Assembly (NCBI GenBank): GCA_964630775.1
Contig: CAZVYY010000016.1
Location: 21,163-85,162, forward strand
Source of the DNA: Anaeroglomus sp964630775
Lineage (GTDB): Bacteria; Planctomycetota; Phycisphaerae; Sedimentisphaerales; Anaerohalosphaeraceae
DNA length: 64,000 nt
Reading direction: 5' to 3'
Part shown: positions 52,401 to 60,056 of the stretch, in pieces
How positions within the stretch are numbered: the stretch's first letter is position 1
Layout: each line of letters starts with the position of its first letter
Made by a program: the position numbers and the translations under genes
The notes under the pieces: generated by a model
The model's input: only the letters and a program-made list of their open reading frames with translations
What the model was told of the DNA's origin: nothing
Database searches by the model: none

Positions 52401-52636
52401 GTATCAAGGGCGTCAGCAATGAGGCAATGATGACCCTGTCCACCTTTACATCGGTCAAGTGGGATTTTATCAACACCTGGGGTATCGGTAACGGCCAGAC
52501 GTATCCGTATCTCAAGCCGTTGACGGGCCTTAATCCTGCGGACCTTGATTACAATGGTGTCGTGGATATGGAGGATTTGGCAATTGTGCAGGCCAACTGG
52601 CTCAAACAGCAGGAAGCAATCAAGGCCGCTGAATAA
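49481..52636 (+). CDS. Exported GLUG-repeat surface protein with dockerin-like C-terminus
   Basis: A 1051-residue exported protein with a signal peptide ending SLAVAATYGG. It consists of three tandem copies of about 360 residues (starting at 49556, 50627 and 51719), each opening YGGGxGTxxDPYxIxTAxQM and followed by FDGNGRTISNLTYKT-like and then GLUG motifs (YVGGIVGLNAGTLSGC, RNVGGLVGYNLNGSISNCYA). GLUG repeats form beta-structures in bacterial surface proteins and adhesins. The last 35 residues have a single dockerin-like loop, DLDYNGVVDMEDLAIVQANW, related to the pair in the giant CotH protein. ATG 49481 has GAGGG eight bases before it; a TTG directly before it is also in frame. Confidence 0.92.
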   Translation: MVKQIVLVGVVSGFVLMSSLAVAATYGGGSGTASDPYQIWTAGQMNSIGANVGDWSRHFRLMADIDMAAYTGTQYRIIGNAGTPFTGTFDGNGRTISNLTYKTSGYVDYVGVFGHVSGGSILNLVVTNAQLSSEGQYVGGIVGLNAGTLSGCMVSGSICGYYYVGGVVGQNPGVIHDCEATASAAGTDYIGGLTGYNKNGTITDSFAMGNVTGIRCVGGLAGGAYYGTIKSSFASGVVVGYRNVGGLVGYNLNGSISNCYAVGATKGTADSFTRVGGLVGANDGTVAMCFSAGTVTGAAQAGGLIGANLYGAVSASFWDTQTTGRSVGIGGGTLTGATGLTTAAMKTVSPFVSAGWDFTTSDGDAADWQVPNKAYPRLIWESYGGGRGTVEDPYQIWTAVQMNGVGENTANWNKHFRLMANIDMSAYAGTQYRIIGTAAVPFTGSFDGNGYVISNLTYETTDAVDNVGLFGYIKNGSVKKLALNSVRISSGGQFVGGLAGQNAGTLDDCQVTGSVSGYYYVGGIAGQNSGQLTRGEADVSVSGTDYIGGLTGYNKSGAISTCFAIGTVTGARCVGGLAGGVFEGSIRSSYAAGAVNGYRNVGGLVGYNLYGMISICYAGGPTQGTADTYTRVGGLIGGNDGTIAGCYARGLVAGAAQAGGLVGANDSGSISASFWDVVTSRQSSGTGDGSKGNVTGLTTAEMMKIAHYVAAGWDFTDTDGDAADWRMVSNDYPRLFWQPYNEDNSGYGGGSGTAQDPYRIYTAEQMNAIGANSADWNKHFKLMADIDMSIYTGTQYRIIGNAVNEFTGSFDGSGHTIYNLSFTTTAAVDYVGVFGYVRNASIWNLGLKNITLSSGGQYVGGLAGYSWGGSMTACYVTGSVRGVTWVGGLVGYNKAGTLTACYGTDAVSGTTYVGGLIGGNEGTLKDCYAVGVVGGTSRVGGLAGTNLVGVFAGCFWNTQTSGRSNAVGEGTAAGIKGVSNEAMMTLSTFTSVKWDFINTWGIGNGQTYPYLKPLTGLNPADLDYNGVVDMEDLAIVQANWLKQQEAIKAAE

Positions 52637-52666
52637 TACGGCAAAAAAATCAAGTCAAGGATTACT

Positions 52667-52708
52667 CTCCGCAGGCCGGTGCAGAACGGGTCTGCGGAGA
52701 TTTTTTAT
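52667..52708 (+). terminator. Terminator of the GLUG gene
   Basis: An 8-bp stem (CTCCGCAG 52667-52674 with CTGCGGAG 52692-52699) is followed by ATTTTTTAT. From here to 53021 there is no clear gene; a weak 64-codon minus-strand frame (52662-52856) overlaps the terminator. Confidence 0.85.
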
Positions 52709-52960
52709 CTATAGTGGCAATAGAAGCGGTTCTTTTCAGGGGCATAGAGTATTGTTTAGGAACTGAAGGCCAGCAGATGTTGATTGGCTTTGGATAATTG
52801 TAAAGGGCTGCCAAAAAAGCAAGGATTAAAAGCAATACGAATGTAATTGCTTTCACCAGATGCTGTTATTCATAAAAGCCCTTTCTGCTATTATGTATAT
52901 CTACAAATAAGCCTAAATGCTAAAAAAAGTCAAGATTTTTGATAATTTTAAAAAAAAAGA

Positions 52961-53009
52961 TTGATTTTGCGAACAAGTAGGACTAAATTATTCATATATT
53001 AATAATATG
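52961..53009 (+). promoter_or_regulatory. Probable promoter and operator of the Rrf2-hcp operon
   Basis: TTGATT (52961-52966), 17 bases, TAAATT (52984-52989) could be the promoter. CATAT-ATTAATA-ATATG at about 52993-53009 is an inverted repeat over the start region and may be the Rrf2 regulator's own site. Confidence 0.35.
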
Positions 53010-53021
53010 TGGAGAATAACA

Positions 53022-53471
53022 ATGGATTTGATACGGCGAAATACAGATTATGCATTGAGGCTGGCGGCAAACCTGGCTGTGGAGTATAATAGCCAGTCAG
53101 CATTATCGGCCACCGTTCTTTCAAAGAAGAATAATGTACCCTATCCACTTACATGTAAATTGCTCCAAAAGTTTCAACAGGCCGGGATTGTCAAAAGCAC
53201 CATGGGTTCCAAGGGCGGTTTTCAATTGGCCCGTGACCCGAAAGAAATCAGCTTTCAGGCCTTGATTGAAACGATTCAGGGGCCAATTAGTGTTAATCGA
53301 TGCCTGCTTGGACCGTATTCATGCCCGATGATGGGACACTGTCCCCTGCATCCGAAACTGGTCGGCCTGCAAAAAGAAATTGAACATCATCTGGCGACCA
53401 CGACCCTGGCGGATGTGGCCGGGGCCAAAGCCGGTCAAATGCAATCCATGGGAGAACAGAACCATGAGTAA
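53022..53471 (+). CDS. Rrf2-family Fe-S transcriptional regulator
   Basis: A 149-residue Rrf2-type regulator. The winged helix is at the N-terminus (NTDYALRLAANLAVEY, then VPYPLTCKLLQKFQQAGIV and the wing SKGGFQLARDP). Three cysteines, Cys94, Cys101 and Cys107 in the order C-x6-C-x5-C, resemble the Fe-S ligands of NsrR and IscR. It heads the operon with hcp and ferredoxin, so it is likely a sensor of nitric oxide or redox state. ATG 53022 has GGAG eight bases upstream. Its stop overlaps the cupin start. Confidence 0.93.
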   Translation: MDLIRRNTDYALRLAANLAVEYNSQSALSATVLSKKNNVPYPLTCKLLQKFQQAGIVKSTMGSKGGFQLARDPKEISFQALIETIQGPISVNRCLLGPYSCPMMGHCPLHPKLVGLQKEIEHHLATTTLADVAGAKAGQMQSMGEQNHE

Positions 53472-53808
53472 AGAACGCAATTCTGTACTGGATAGTGTGC
53501 TGGGACAGGCCAAGCCACTCGCCGGACTGATTGAGTATGCCGCGGATTCGGTGGTCAGTAAGACCCTGCTGGATAAACCCATTGGGACGATTACGCTGTT
53601 TGCCTTTGACCAGGGGCAATCGCTCAGCGAACACACAGCGCCGTATCATGCGACGGTGCAGGTTGTTGACGGCAAGGGTATGTTTACCATCGGCGGCAAA
53701 GAGAATGAAGTCAAGGCGGGCGAAGTAGTGATTATGCCGGCCAATGTGCCGCATTCGGTGTATGCATCGGAACGGTTTAAAATGCTGCTGATTATGATTC
53801 GGGCTTAA
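53464..53808 (+). CDS. Small cupin-domain protein
   Basis: A 114-residue single-domain cupin. The two motifs are SEHTAPYHATVQVVDGKGMF and GEVVIMPANVPHSVYA; His residues at the metal site are present (H in SEHTAPYH and PHSV). These small cupins often follow hcp or sit in redox and stress operons, and their substrate is unknown. The frame is open further upstream, but ATG 53464 (GGGAG nine bases before) overlaps the Rrf2 stop by eight bases, showing translational coupling. Confidence 0.88.
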   Translation: MSKERNSVLDSVLGQAKPLAGLIEYAADSVVSKTLLDKPIGTITLFAFDQGQSLSEHTAPYHATVQVVDGKGMFTIGGKENEVKAGEVVIMPANVPHSVYASERFKMLLIMIRA

Positions 53809-53863
53809 TATACGCTAACCAATTTGAAAAATATAAAAGACCTTTATCGAAAGGAAAACACAC

Positions 53864-55504
53864 ATGTTTTGTTATCAATGTGAACAGACGGCCATGGGCA
53901 AGGGGTGCACGAAAATGGGTGTTTGCGGCAAAGACCCGGAAACGGCGGAATTGCAGGACTTGCTGGTTTATGCATCCAAAGGGATTGCGTTTTATGCTCA
54001 TCGGCTGCGGGCGATGGGGGTTGCGGATAAACAGGCGGACCTGTTTGTGGTCGAGGCGCTATTCAGCACAGTGACCAATGTGAACTTCGACCCCGTCCGT
54101 CTGGAGGCACTGATCGGCAAGGCCGGACAGGTGAAAGATCGCCTGCAGGCCGAATACGCCAAGAAGGGCGGCTCAGATAAGCCGACCGATGCGGCCCAGT
54201 GGAAGGCGCCCAAAACACGGGCGGAGATGCAGGCTCAGGCCCAGGCACTCAGTATCGCCAAAAAACTTGATACGCTGGGGGCGGATGTGGCAGGGTTGCA
54301 GGAATTGATTACCTATGGACTCAAGGGCACTGCGGCGTATGCCGACCATGCAAAGGTTCTGGGTAAAGAAGACGACGGCGTGTATGCGTTCTTTCATGAG
54401 TCGCTGGATTTCCTGATCGGTCCCAGGGCGACCGACGTCAATGAACTGGTCGGGATGGCGATGAAGGTTGGCCAGGTCAATCTCAAGGTGATGGAACTGC
54501 TGGATGCCGCCAATACCGGAACCTACGGGCACCCCGAGCCGACGACGGTACGGGTGACTCCGGTCAAGGGCAAGGCGATTCTGGTATCCGGGCACGACCT
54601 GAAGGATCTGGAACTGTTGCTCAAGCAGACCGAAGGCCGCGGCATCAATGTCTATACCCATGGCGAGATGCTGCCGTGCTGTGCCTATCCGGGATTGAAG
54701 AAGTACAAGCACTTAGTCGGCAACTACGGCGGTGCCTGGCAGGACCAGCACAAGGAATTTGATGCGTTCCCCGGTGCGATTCTGATGACGACCAATTGTA
54801 TTCAGCGGCCCAAAGACAGCTACAAAGCCCGCATTTTCACGACCGGGCTGGTGGCGTGGCCGGGCGTGACGCATGTCGGCGACAAGAATTTCGAGCCGGT
54901 CATCAAGGCGGCGCTGGCGGAAAAAGGCTTTGCAGCCGATGAGCCGGAAAAGACCATCACCATCGGCTTCGGGCATAACACCGTGATGAGTGTGGCCGGG
55001 ACGGTGATTGACGCGGTCAAGGCCGGCAAGATCAGGCATTTCTTCCTGATTGGCGGCTGCGACGGGGCCAAGCCGGGACGGAATTACTATACCGACTTTG
55101 CACAGGCGGTGCCGAATGACTGTGTGATTCTGACGTTGGCCTGCGGCAAATACCGGTTTAACAAGCTGCCGTTCGGCGATATCGGCGGGATTCCGCGTCT
55201 GCTGGATATCGGTCAGTGCAACGATGCCTACTCGGCGATTCAGATTGCCGTGGCGCTGGCCAAGGCGTTCAACTGCGGCGTCAATGACTTGCCGCTGTCG
55301 CTGGTGCTGAGCTGGTACGAACAGAAGGCCGTGTGTATTCTGCTGACGCTGCTGTACCTGGGCATCCAGAATATCAAGGTTGGGCCGTCGCTGCCGGCGT
55401 TCATCGGGCCTAATGTGCTCAACGTGCTGGTTGAGAAATTCAATATTGCCCCGACAACCACAGCCGAACAGGATCTCAAGGGAATTCTGAACAAAGCGGG
55501 ATAA
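53864..55504 (+). CDS. hcp: Hydroxylamine reductase / hybrid-cluster protein, class I
   Basis: A 546-residue Hcp, a nitric oxide or hydroxylamine reductase and possibly a protein S-nitrosylase. The N-terminal [4Fe-4S] motif is C3-x2-C6-x8-C15-x5-C21, the class I pattern found in strict anaerobes. Hybrid-cluster ligands lie in HGEMLPCCAYPG, TTNCIQRPKDSY, IGGCDGAKPGRNYY and LACGKYRFNKL. The length is normal. It sits 55 bases after the cupin gene and before a ferredoxin gene, with a hairpin between hcp and the ferredoxin gene. All of these support an anaerobic nitrosative-stress operon under an Rrf2 regulator. Confidence 0.97.
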   Translation: MFCYQCEQTAMGKGCTKMGVCGKDPETAELQDLLVYASKGIAFYAHRLRAMGVADKQADLFVVEALFSTVTNVNFDPVRLEALIGKAGQVKDRLQAEYAKKGGSDKPTDAAQWKAPKTRAEMQAQAQALSIAKKLDTLGADVAGLQELITYGLKGTAAYADHAKVLGKEDDGVYAFFHESLDFLIGPRATDVNELVGMAMKVGQVNLKVMELLDAANTGTYGHPEPTTVRVTPVKGKAILVSGHDLKDLELLLKQTEGRGINVYTHGEMLPCCAYPGLKKYKHLVGNYGGAWQDQHKEFDAFPGAILMTTNCIQRPKDSYKARIFTTGLVAWPGVTHVGDKNFEPVIKAALAEKGFAADEPEKTITIGFGHNTVMSVAGTVIDAVKAGKIRHFFLIGGCDGAKPGRNYYTDFAQAVPNDCVILTLACGKYRFNKLPFGDIGGIPRLLDIGQCNDAYSAIQIAVALAKAFNCGVNDLPLSLVLSWYEQKAVCILLTLLYLGIQNIKVGPSLPAFIGPNVLNVLVEKFNIAPTTTAEQDLKGILNKAG

Positions 55505-55521
55505 TTTCAATGTAACATGAA

Positions 55522-55566
55522 CCGGAGTCGGGAACCGAATTCTGCGATTTCCGACTCCGGGTTTTC
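55522..55566 (+). terminator. Hairpin between hcp and the ferredoxin gene
   Basis: A perfect 10-bp stem (CCGGAGTCGG 55522-55531 with CCGACTCCGG 55551-55560) is followed by GTTTTC. The T-run is short, so it may be a partial terminator that lowers ferredoxin mRNA relative to hcp. Confidence 0.65.
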
Positions 55567-55588
55567 GATATGGATTAATGAGTGAATC

Positions 55589-56362
55589 ATGGCGATACGA
55601 AACATAGTTAAAATCGATGAAAATAAATGCAACGGCTGCGGCCTGTGCGTCAATGCCTGTGCCGAGGGTGCCATTCAGATGATCAACGGCAAGGCCAAAC
55701 TGGTCAGCGATGTCTATTGCGATGGCCTTGGAGCGTGCCTGGGGCATTGTCCGCAGGATGCGATTACCATCGAGCAGCGTGTTGCCGCTGAATTTGATGA
55801 AAAGGCGACCCATGCGTATCTGGAACAGATGAAAACCAAAGCCAAACCCGCCGCACCGTCGGCCCCCAAAGCTGCCAAGGGTGAATTTGTCTGTCCTGGA
55901 ATGCGGATGCATAGCTTTGAAAAGAAGGTATCCGAGACGAAGCCTGCGGCTGGGACACCTTCGGCTCCCGCCGAATCACAGCTTGCCCAGTGGCCGGTGC
56001 AGTTGAAGCTGGTTTCGCCGATGGCGCCGTATTTTATGGAGTCTGATTTGCTGTTGGCGGCCGACTGTGTACCGTTTGCGATGGGGGATTTTCACCAGAC
56101 GCTGCTCAAAGACCACAGTATTGCCATCTTGTGTCCGAAGCTGGACGATTGCGGAACGTATGTGGACAAACTGGCCCAGCTTATCAGCCATAACAACCTC
56201 CGCAGTCTGACAGTAGTGCACATGGAAGTGCCGTGTTGTTCAGGAGTCGGGCGGATTGCTCAGGCGGCGATTGCCCTGGCGGGGGTTCCTATGGAGTACG
56301 AAGATATTACGATTAGCCTGCAGGGCGAGATTCTCCGGCGGGAAAAAATCCAGTGTGGGTAA
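55589..56362 (+). CDS. 4Fe-4S ferredoxin-domain protein, probable Hcp electron donor
   Basis: A 257-residue protein with an N-terminal dicluster ferredoxin domain (CNGCGLCVNACAEG and CLGHCPQDAITI). The middle is a Pro/Lys/Ala-rich linker. The C-terminal half has more cysteines in LLAADCVPFAMGDFHQ, ILCPKLDDCGTYVDKL and MEVPCCSGVGRIAQAA and looks like a separate domain common in anaerobes beside hcp. It likely delivers electrons to Hcp. The final CG may be part of a metal site. Confidence 0.88.
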   Translation: MAIRNIVKIDENKCNGCGLCVNACAEGAIQMINGKAKLVSDVYCDGLGACLGHCPQDAITIEQRVAAEFDEKATHAYLEQMKTKAKPAAPSAPKAAKGEFVCPGMRMHSFEKKVSETKPAAGTPSAPAESQLAQWPVQLKLVSPMAPYFMESDLLLAADCVPFAMGDFHQTLLKDHSIAILCPKLDDCGTYVDKLAQLISHNNLRSLTVVHMEVPCCSGVGRIAQAAIALAGVPMEYEDITISLQGEILRREKIQCG

Positions 56363-56441
56363 GATTTTTTTTGAGATTTGAACAAGTTTTATCTGAAAAT
56401 GTAAGTATCTATTAAACAAAGACATATAACAGTATCCAATC

Positions 56442-56474
56442 AAGGCGGTTCTGCAAGGCAGGACCGCCTTTTTG
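56442..56474 (+). terminator. Terminator of the hcp operon
   Basis: A 13-bp stem with one wobble pair (56442-56454 with 56458-56470, three-base loop) runs into TTTTTG. It closes the Rrf2-cupin-hcp-ferredoxin operon. Confidence 0.85.
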
Positions 56475-56581
56475 CGTTTGTCGAAATATTTTATTAATGC
56501 TCATTTATTACGTGCTGCTGCGCAATACGCTGGCCGGGGCGATTTTGATTTGTCTTGTATTGACCGCCAGAAGCCTATTTC

Positions 56582-56621
56582 AAAACGTCTTGCCCACTAA
56601 GGCAGGACGTTTTTTTTGTGC
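56582..56621 (+). terminator. Second terminator upstream of the GH43 gene
   Basis: A 13-bp stem with one wobble pair (56582-56594 with 56601-56613) is followed by a T-run. It comes only about 110 bases after the previous terminator, with no gene of normal size between them; a 48-codon frame starts at 56498 and runs into it. Confidence 0.75.
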
Positions 56622-56737
56622 TGCACTCACGTATTTTCTGTAAAATGATGTAAAGAAATCCCGACTTACTGCGTCATAAATAATAAAGCCTGTATTTTCA
56701 AAAAAACGGACAATAACCAGTAATAAAAGGGCGGATT

Positions 56738-57676
56738 ATGCAAAACAGAATGATTTACGTTTGGATACTGGGTGTTTTGATGCTGGCCGGGTGGGGTGGG
56801 GCGGAGGAGGCGACTTATACCAACCCTGTGATTTCAGAAATGGGCCTGGCCGACCCGACAGTGCTGCTGTATGAAGGCGTGTACTATATGTATCCAACGG
56901 GCAACAACGTCAGCTATCATGTGTACACCTCGACCGACCTGGTGCACTGGACCAAAGGCCCCGAAGTCTTTCGTCCCGGCGGGAAAAATGTTTGGGCGCC
57001 CGATGTGTTTTATAACAAGGCCGATAAGAAATTTTATATGTATTACACTGCGGCGTTTCGCGTCGGTGTCGCTGTGGCGGACAAGCCCGACGGCAAGTTT
57101 GAAGACCACGGCATTATTGTGCCTGGCGTGATCGACGGCCACATGTTTCAGGATGACGACGGCCAGTACTATCTGTATTGCACCGATGTCGGTCAGCTTT
57201 TTGTGCAGCCGATGGAAACGCCGCTCAAACCCAAAGGCGAAAAGAAGCTCCTGATGGTTCCCAGCCAGCCCTGGGAATGGCGTTCCGGCAGGGTCAATGA
57301 AGGCCCATGGATGATTAAGCACAAAAAGACCTATTATTTGCTGTATTCCGGCAGCGGGGCGGATTCACGGTTTTATGGCGTTGGTTATGCCACTGCGGAT
57401 AATCCGATGGGACCGTTTACCAAATATAGCGGTAATCCCATCGTCGATGGCAGCGAAGGTGTCTATGGCCCGGGGCATGGGACCGTAACCAAAGATGCCC
57501 AGGGCAATCTCTGGCATGTGTATCATCAGAAAAAAGGCCCCGATATTGCGTGGGACCGGTTTATCTGTATTGACCCGATGTGGTTTGACCCCAACGATGT
57601 GCTGCATGGACAGGCGACGCGAGGTACTCCACAGCCCGCACCGAAATGTGTGACAGATAAGGACGAGAAAAAATAA
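56738..57676 (+). CDS. Exported GH43-family glycosidase
   Basis: A 312-residue exported five-bladed propeller glycosidase. The signal peptide ends about GWGGAEE. The general base Asp is in MGLADPTVLLYEG (typical DP motif), the pKa-modulating Asp is in VIDGHMFQDDDGQYYLY, and the acid Glu is in VNEGPWMIKHKKTYY. GH43 enzymes remove L-arabinofuranosyl or xylosyl residues, occasionally galactose; the substrate is not clear here. No carbohydrate-binding module is attached. It lies next to the oxidoreductase cluster but on the opposite strand. Confidence 0.93.
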   Translation: MQNRMIYVWILGVLMLAGWGGAEEATYTNPVISEMGLADPTVLLYEGVYYMYPTGNNVSYHVYTSTDLVHWTKGPEVFRPGGKNVWAPDVFYNKADKKFYMYYTAAFRVGVAVADKPDGKFEDHGIIVPGVIDGHMFQDDDGQYYLYCTDVGQLFVQPMETPLKPKGEKKLLMVPSQPWEWRSGRVNEGPWMIKHKKTYYLLYSGSGADSRFYGVGYATADNPMGPFTKYSGNPIVDGSEGVYGPGHGTVTKDAQGNLWHVYHQKKGPDIAWDRFICIDPMWFDPNDVLHGQATRGTPQPAPKCVTDKDEKK

Positions 57677-57684
57677 GGAAATAA

Positions 57685-57739
57685 CAATTGAAAAAAACAA
57701 TTTGTCATTCCCGCGAAGGCGGGAATCCATTTTCAATTG
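57685..57739. repeat. Nested palindromic repeat (REP-like)
   Basis: An inner 8-bp stem (ATTCCCGC 57707-57714 with GCGGGAAT 57719-57726, loop GAAG) lies inside an outer 10-bp inverted repeat (57685-57694 with 57730-57739). It sits between convergent genes and could stop transcription from both sides. A related copy is at 62677-62701. Confidence 0.7.
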
Positions 57740-57786
57740 TGCTAAAGCTATTTCAATAGCACCCCTGACGCTGCAGCAATAAAGGA

Positions 57787-59991
57787 TTACTGCTGTACCG
57801 CCTGGGTTTTCATTGTTGCAAGGGCCTTGGCCAGATTCTGTTCAAGTCCTTCTCCCCAGCCGCCTTCGATGGAGACCCCGCCGGCATAATTGATTTGCCG
57901 GAGGGCTTTGAAGTACGGCGTGAAATCATCCCCGGCAATTCCCGGCGCCGTGCGTTTTTCCTTTTCGGCGATATGACAATGCTGCAGCATAGCCCCGGCT
58001 GCGACCAGTGCTTCAGGTCCTTCCTTTTCCTGGGCCATGTGATAAAAATCTGCCAGCACCTTGATATTGGGGTGGTTCACATCTTTGGCAATAGCCGTTC
58101 CTTCGGCCACCGTATTGACAAAATTGCATTCCCCCGATCGCAGCGGCTCTATGACGACAATGACATCATACTTGGCCGCAATGGGGCCGAGCCGTTTGAG
58201 CAAGTCCACAAATTGTCCGCGGGCCTGCTGACGGTCAAACCCGTCGGGAATCTGGCGGGCCTTGCCGCTGCCGAAGACAATCCGCTTGACACCGGCTTCT
58301 TTGGCCCGCCGGAAAACAGTCTCGGAATACTCCACAATCGCATCGTGTTTGGTCTCCGGCCCGGTGACTCGCATCTCAGCCGGAATAAATCCATTGCAGG
58401 CATAAATCGGAATGCCCGCGGCCCTGACCTGGGCGACTTTCTGGGCGAACTGCTCATCGGAGACCTTGGGAGCCAGCAGCGACTGAACCCCCTCTTCGAT
58501 GTAATCATAACCGTTCTCTTTGAGCAGAGTACCGTTGCCCGTGCCTGTGCAGATGCCGAAGCGAATGCCCGTCTCGACGGCGGCTGCGGCGGGTTTGCTG
58601 TCCTGCGGTTGGCCCGTCTTGGCCATGCTCAGGGCTGTGGTGGTCGTGTAATACTTGGCAATCATATTGGGTGTTTCCCAGTCGGGCAGCTTGCCTTCAT
58701 TCAGGTATTTCAGATATTTTTCCGTGACCTGAGTAAAATGGGCTTCGTGGCCCACGCGGTACGATTCGGGGATGGCGATTTTGAAGCGATTATTTTCACG
58801 CATTGCCATAATGCCCGGATATTTCGGCTGCAGTTTGATGATAGCATTGAACAGGGCGCTGTGAAGCTGTTCAGGTGTGATGCCGTCGGTCGGTTCGACG
58901 TACAGTTCAGGTTTGTATTTCTGCTCGGCCCCCTGCAGGATAATGACGTTGGCTTTGGTGCCTTTCATAATCGAATAATGCGTATCGCCGCCGCCGGCCG
59001 GCGCCTCAAACGCCCAGGTCACTGCGACCTTGGTGTGAATGCCGCGCAGTGTATAATTAATCTGGCCATTGGCATAGCATTGCAGTTGCCCCGCCGCATT
59101 CAGTTGCGGCTTCAGGTAATCCGGGAAATCTCCCAGCCGGGTTACGCCGGTAAACTGCTCTTTGCTGATAAGCGTCGGCCATCGCCATGCCGAGACAATG
59201 TTAATATCTTTGGTATAATCAATCACCTGTTCCGGAAACGCCTCCCACATCGACAAATCCACCAGATGCGTCGTGACGTCCACAATGCCTTCACCCTGCT
59301 GGGTTGTATCAAAAAACCACGGCGGGCGTTTCAGCGGGCTGCCCGAGACAATCTTGGAGAAATGATGCACGCTTTCCTTGACAATCGAAGGATCCTGCTC
59401 GGTGCCGGGCTTGAGCTGACCGAAAACCTCCGGCGTATGGGCCAGTTCCTTTTGCAGGATTGTAGTGATCTCGTACCGCTCGGTCATGATATCGTATAGC
59501 AGCACATTATTGGCTTTGGCCGAGTCAAACGCCTTTTTCAGCAGTTCAAAGCCTTTGCCGTCAATGCACATCGGCTTATCGGCCAGCACATTCAATTTGG
59601 CATCCACGCAGTTTTTGATGTATTCGGTCTTGAGCTTGTTGTTGCCCGCCAGTACAACCACATTGCCTTTCTTTTCTTCCAGCAGTCTGGCCTGATAATC
59701 CGCGCCGGTATAAACATGCTGTTTCCATGCGGTAGGGGACTCGGCCCGGCTGTTATAGCCGTCAATGCGTTTGAGGTGCTCGTTCAGGTCGTCGCCGGCC
59801 GGGGCATACACATACACATTCGGATTGACCTGCGGGTACATCGACTTCTGCACCAGCGCCGCATGAAAATGTCCCGGGTCCATCGTCGTCAGGGTCACCG
59901 AATACGAGGTTCCGTTTGCCGACGCCTTTTGACATGAACTGCAAATCATAGCCACACATCCTGTCAGAACAACAAAAGCCGCTTTCTTCAT
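57787..59991 (-). CDS. Exported Gfo/Idh/MocA oxidoreductase fused to a sugar isomerase-like TIM barrel
   Basis: A 734-residue fusion. The N-terminus is a signal sequence with Cys in MICSSCQKAS, so it is exported and perhaps lipid-anchored. Residues 35-455 are a Gfo/Idh/MocA-type oxidoreductase: VVVLAGNNKLKTEYI, the EKP-like VLADKPMCID and HFSKIVSG. After an Ala/Pro linker (about 455-470), residues 475-734 are an AP-endonuclease-2/xylose-isomerase-like TIM barrel, with VVIEPLRSGECNFVNT, VLADFYHM, HCHIAEKEKRTAPG and SIEGGWG supplying the acidic and His metal ligands. NAD-dependent oxidation and a follow-on step on a keto sugar could be done by one polypeptide; this is inferred. Confidence 0.88.
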   Translation of the reverse strand: MKKAAFVVLTGCVAMICSSCQKASANGTSYSVTLTTMDPGHFHAALVQKSMYPQVNPNVYVYAPAGDDLNEHLKRIDGYNSRAESPTAWKQHVYTGADYQARLLEEKKGNVVVLAGNNKLKTEYIKNCVDAKLNVLADKPMCIDGKGFELLKKAFDSAKANNVLLYDIMTERYEITTILQKELAHTPEVFGQLKPGTEQDPSIVKESVHHFSKIVSGSPLKRPPWFFDTTQQGEGIVDVTTHLVDLSMWEAFPEQVIDYTKDINIVSAWRWPTLISKEQFTGVTRLGDFPDYLKPQLNAAGQLQCYANGQINYTLRGIHTKVAVTWAFEAPAGGGDTHYSIMKGTKANVIILQGAEQKYKPELYVEPTDGITPEQLHSALFNAIIKLQPKYPGIMAMRENNRFKIAIPESYRVGHEAHFTQVTEKYLKYLNEGKLPDWETPNMIAKYYTTTTALSMAKTGQPQDSKPAAAAVETGIRFGICTGTGNGTLLKENGYDYIEEGVQSLLAPKVSDEQFAQKVAQVRAAGIPIYACNGFIPAEMRVTGPETKHDAIVEYSETVFRRAKEAGVKRIVFGSGKARQIPDGFDRQQARGQFVDLLKRLGPIAAKYDVIVVIEPLRSGECNFVNTVAEGTAIAKDVNHPNIKVLADFYHMAQEKEGPEALVAAGAMLQHCHIAEKEKRTAPGIAGDDFTPYFKALRQINYAGGVSIEGGWGEGLEQNLAKALATMKTQAVQQ

Positions 59992-60056
59992 CTGGTTTCT
60001 CCACAGTAATTGACTCGAATTGTTTTCTTATCGCCAGAGATTATATCGATTGTGAA

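Noticed and set aside
52662..52856. 64-codon minus-strand frame with a hydrophobic start
   Set aside because: Its end overlaps the GLUG terminator, the start is GTG without a clear ribosome site, and the rest has no motif.
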